Part shown: positions 49,791 to 50,761 of the stretch, in pieces
Layout: the number at the start of each line of letters is the position of its first letter
Position numbering within the stretch: the stretch's first letter is position 1
Assembly: GCF_001440035.1 (NCBI RefSeq)
Contig: NZ_LJYG01000112.1
Coordinates: forward strand, 564,994-615,754
Length of the DNA: 50,761 nt
Source of the DNA: Bradyrhizobium manausense
GTDB lineage: Bacteria > Pseudomonadota > Alphaproteobacteria > Rhizobiales > Xanthobacteraceae
Reading direction: 5' to 3'
Notes under the pieces: model-generated
What the model was told of the DNA's origin: nothing
The model's input: the letters and a program-made list of their open reading frames with translations, nothing else
The model's database searches: none
Made by a program: the position numbers and the translations under genes

Positions 49791-50761
49791 ATGGTTTGGA
49801 AATCCCTTGTCGTCAGGGCGCTGTTCAGCGCCGGTATCCTGGCCGCGGGCGCAGCCTCGGCGTCGGCCGAGGGGTCGCTGGTCATGTATTGCGGCGTGCA
49901 GGAGGAATGGTGCCGCGCGATGTCCACCACCTTCGAGAAGGAGACCGGCATCAAGGTTTCGATGACGCGGAAATCCGCCGGCGAAACCTATGCGCAGCTC
50001 AGGGCCGAGGCCTCGAACCCGCGCGCCGACATCTGGTGGGGCGGCACCGGCGACCCGCATCTTCAGGCCGCCGATGAGGGGCTGACGCTCGAATACGAAT
50101 CCCCGGCCAACAAGGATCTGCACGACTGGGCGCTGAACCAGTGGAAAGCGGCGAAGCAACGCTCGATCGGCATCTATGCCGGCGCGCTCGGCTTCGGCTA
50201 CAACACCGAGCAGATCAAGGCCAAGGGCATTCCGGAGCCGAAATGCTGGGCCGACCTGCTCAATCCCAAGCTCAGGGATGACGTGCAGGTCGCCGACCCG
50301 AACTCGTCCGGCACCGCCTATACCCTGCTTGCCACGGTCGTGCAGTTGATGGGCGAGGACAAGGGCTTCGATTATCTCAAGGCCCTGCACAAGAATGTCA
50401 GCCAATACACCAAATCAGGCGCAGCGCCAGCCAAGGCTGCGAGCCTCGGCGAGACCGCCGTCGGCATCGTCTTCATCCACGATGCCGTCGTCTTCGCGGT
50501 ACAGGGTGACCCGATCAAGGCCGTCGCGCCGTGCGAAGGCACAGGCTACGAGATCGGCTCGATGTCGATCGTCAAGGGCGCACGCAATCTGGAGAACGCC
50601 AAGAAGTTCTACGATTGGGCGCTGAGCCCCGCCGCACAGGCCCTCGCCGCCCCCGCGAAGTCGTATCAGGTGCCGTCCAACAAGAACGCTCCGGTGCCGC
50701 CGCAGGCGCCGAAGATGAGCGAGATGAAGCTGATCAACTACGACTTCGTCAAATACGGCTC
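49791..50761 (+). CDS. Fe3+-type ABC transporter periplasmic binding protein (partial at window edge)
   Basis: The frame runs from ATG 49791, with GGGAGG six bases upstream, to the window end without a stop: 323 codons. A signal peptide is clear (LFSAGILAAGAASASA, then EGSLVMYCG). The mature protein reads like class II iron/polyamine-type binding proteins: YCGVQEEWCRAMSTTFEKET, RADIWWGGTGDPHLQAADEG, GALGFGYNTEQIKAKGI and VGIVFIHDAVV. Family members bind ferric iron, 2-aminoethylphosphonate or other anions; the usual iron-binding tyrosine pair is not evident in the visible part. It lies 93 bases after the inositol-phosphatase gene and probably opens a new operon with permease and ATPase to the right. 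Confidence 0.85.
   Translation, partial: MVWKSLVVRALFSAGILAAGAASASAEGSLVMYCGVQEEWCRAMSTTFEKETGIKVSMTRKSAGETYAQLRAEASNPRADIWWGGTGDPHLQAADEGLTLEYESPANKDLHDWALNQWKAAKQRSIGIYAGALGFGYNTEQIKAKGIPEPKCWADLLNPKLRDDVQVADPNSSGTAYTLLATVVQLMGEDKGFDYLKALHKNVSQYTKSGAAPAKAASLGETAVGIVFIHDAVVFAVQGDPIKAVAPCEGTGYEIGSMSIVKGARNLENAKKFYDWALSPAAQALAAPAKSYQVPSNKNAPVPPQAPKMSEMKLINYDFVKYG

Noticed and set aside
1..50761. Search for CRISPR arrays, tRNA/rRNA genes, integrases, transposases and toxin-antitoxin pairs
   Set aside because: None found by reading. The repeats present are short tandem repeats, two transporter remnants, a lysR vestige and palindromes, none of which has the spacing of a CRISPR array.

Overview
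The window looks like a chromosomal stretch of a soil or rhizobial alphaproteobacterium, most probably Bradyrhizobium or a close relative. The grounds are the high GC content, tightly packed operons with ATGA, TGATG and TAATG overlaps, a cyclase-TPR protein of a type common in that group, an apparent FixK-type box, a long palindromic repeat of a style I associate with Bradyrhizobium genomes, and the dominance of ABC importers and aromatic and inositol catabolism. I see no rRNA, tRNA, CRISPR array, transposase or phage gene. Species assignment is inference.

Layout. 1-907: end of a branched-chain amino acid type ABC importer (livG end, livF). 1115-2452: exported beta-lactamase-like serine hydrolase. 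3049-6819: apparent operon of a class III cyclase-TPR protein, a PAP2/vanadium-haloperoxidase-like protein with a GD-rich tandem repeat, and a glutamic (G1/eqolisin-like) peptidase. 7155-10230: nitronate monooxygenase and serine hydroxymethyltransferase, convergent, bracketed by two truncated copies of the same ydcZ-like transporter 3' end. 10391-13251: a small charged protein and a UvrA-like protein without the UvrB-binding region. 13352-18473: a two-gene operon (DUF1857-like protein, NAD(P)-binding protein), a decayed lysR start, a DUF1269 protein behind a FixK-type box, cupin, DUF4267 membrane protein, TetR and an intact LysR.

18470-27695: aromatic/nitrile block. One operon runs leftwards (nitrilase, bicupin ring-cleavage dioxygenase, fumarylpyruvate hydrolase-like protein, hotdog thioesterase, EthD-like protein). 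The other runs rightwards (both subunits of an indolepyruvate-ferredoxin-oxidoreductase-like enzyme, then two MarR regulators). 27782-32468: CUT2-type sugar importer with its own LacI regulator as first gene. 32590-37729: operon for a three-component Rieske ring-hydroxylating oxygenase (reductase, alpha, beta), an acyl-CoA ligase and an SDR. Its promoter shares its layout and a TATG-N6-CATA palindrome with the oxidoreductase promoter 15 kb away, so the two aromatic blocks may be co-regulated.

37944-43815: CUT1-type importer operon (binding protein, two permeases) with a Gfo/Idh/MocA dehydrogenase, a ThuA-domain protein and a LacI regulator, but no ATPase. 43979-49697: sugar/inositol metabolism (SDR, IolE, IolD, inositol 2-dehydrogenase, inositol monophosphatase family). 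49791-end: start of an iron-type ABC binding protein, cut by the window edge.

The most noteworthy points are the shared operator architecture of the two aromatic operons, the bracketed nitronate monooxygenase/glyA segment, the decayed lysR start with the FixK-type box beside it, and the cyclase/PAP2/G1 peptidase operon. I found no convincing wholly new system. All product calls rest on reading motifs by eye, without database searches.
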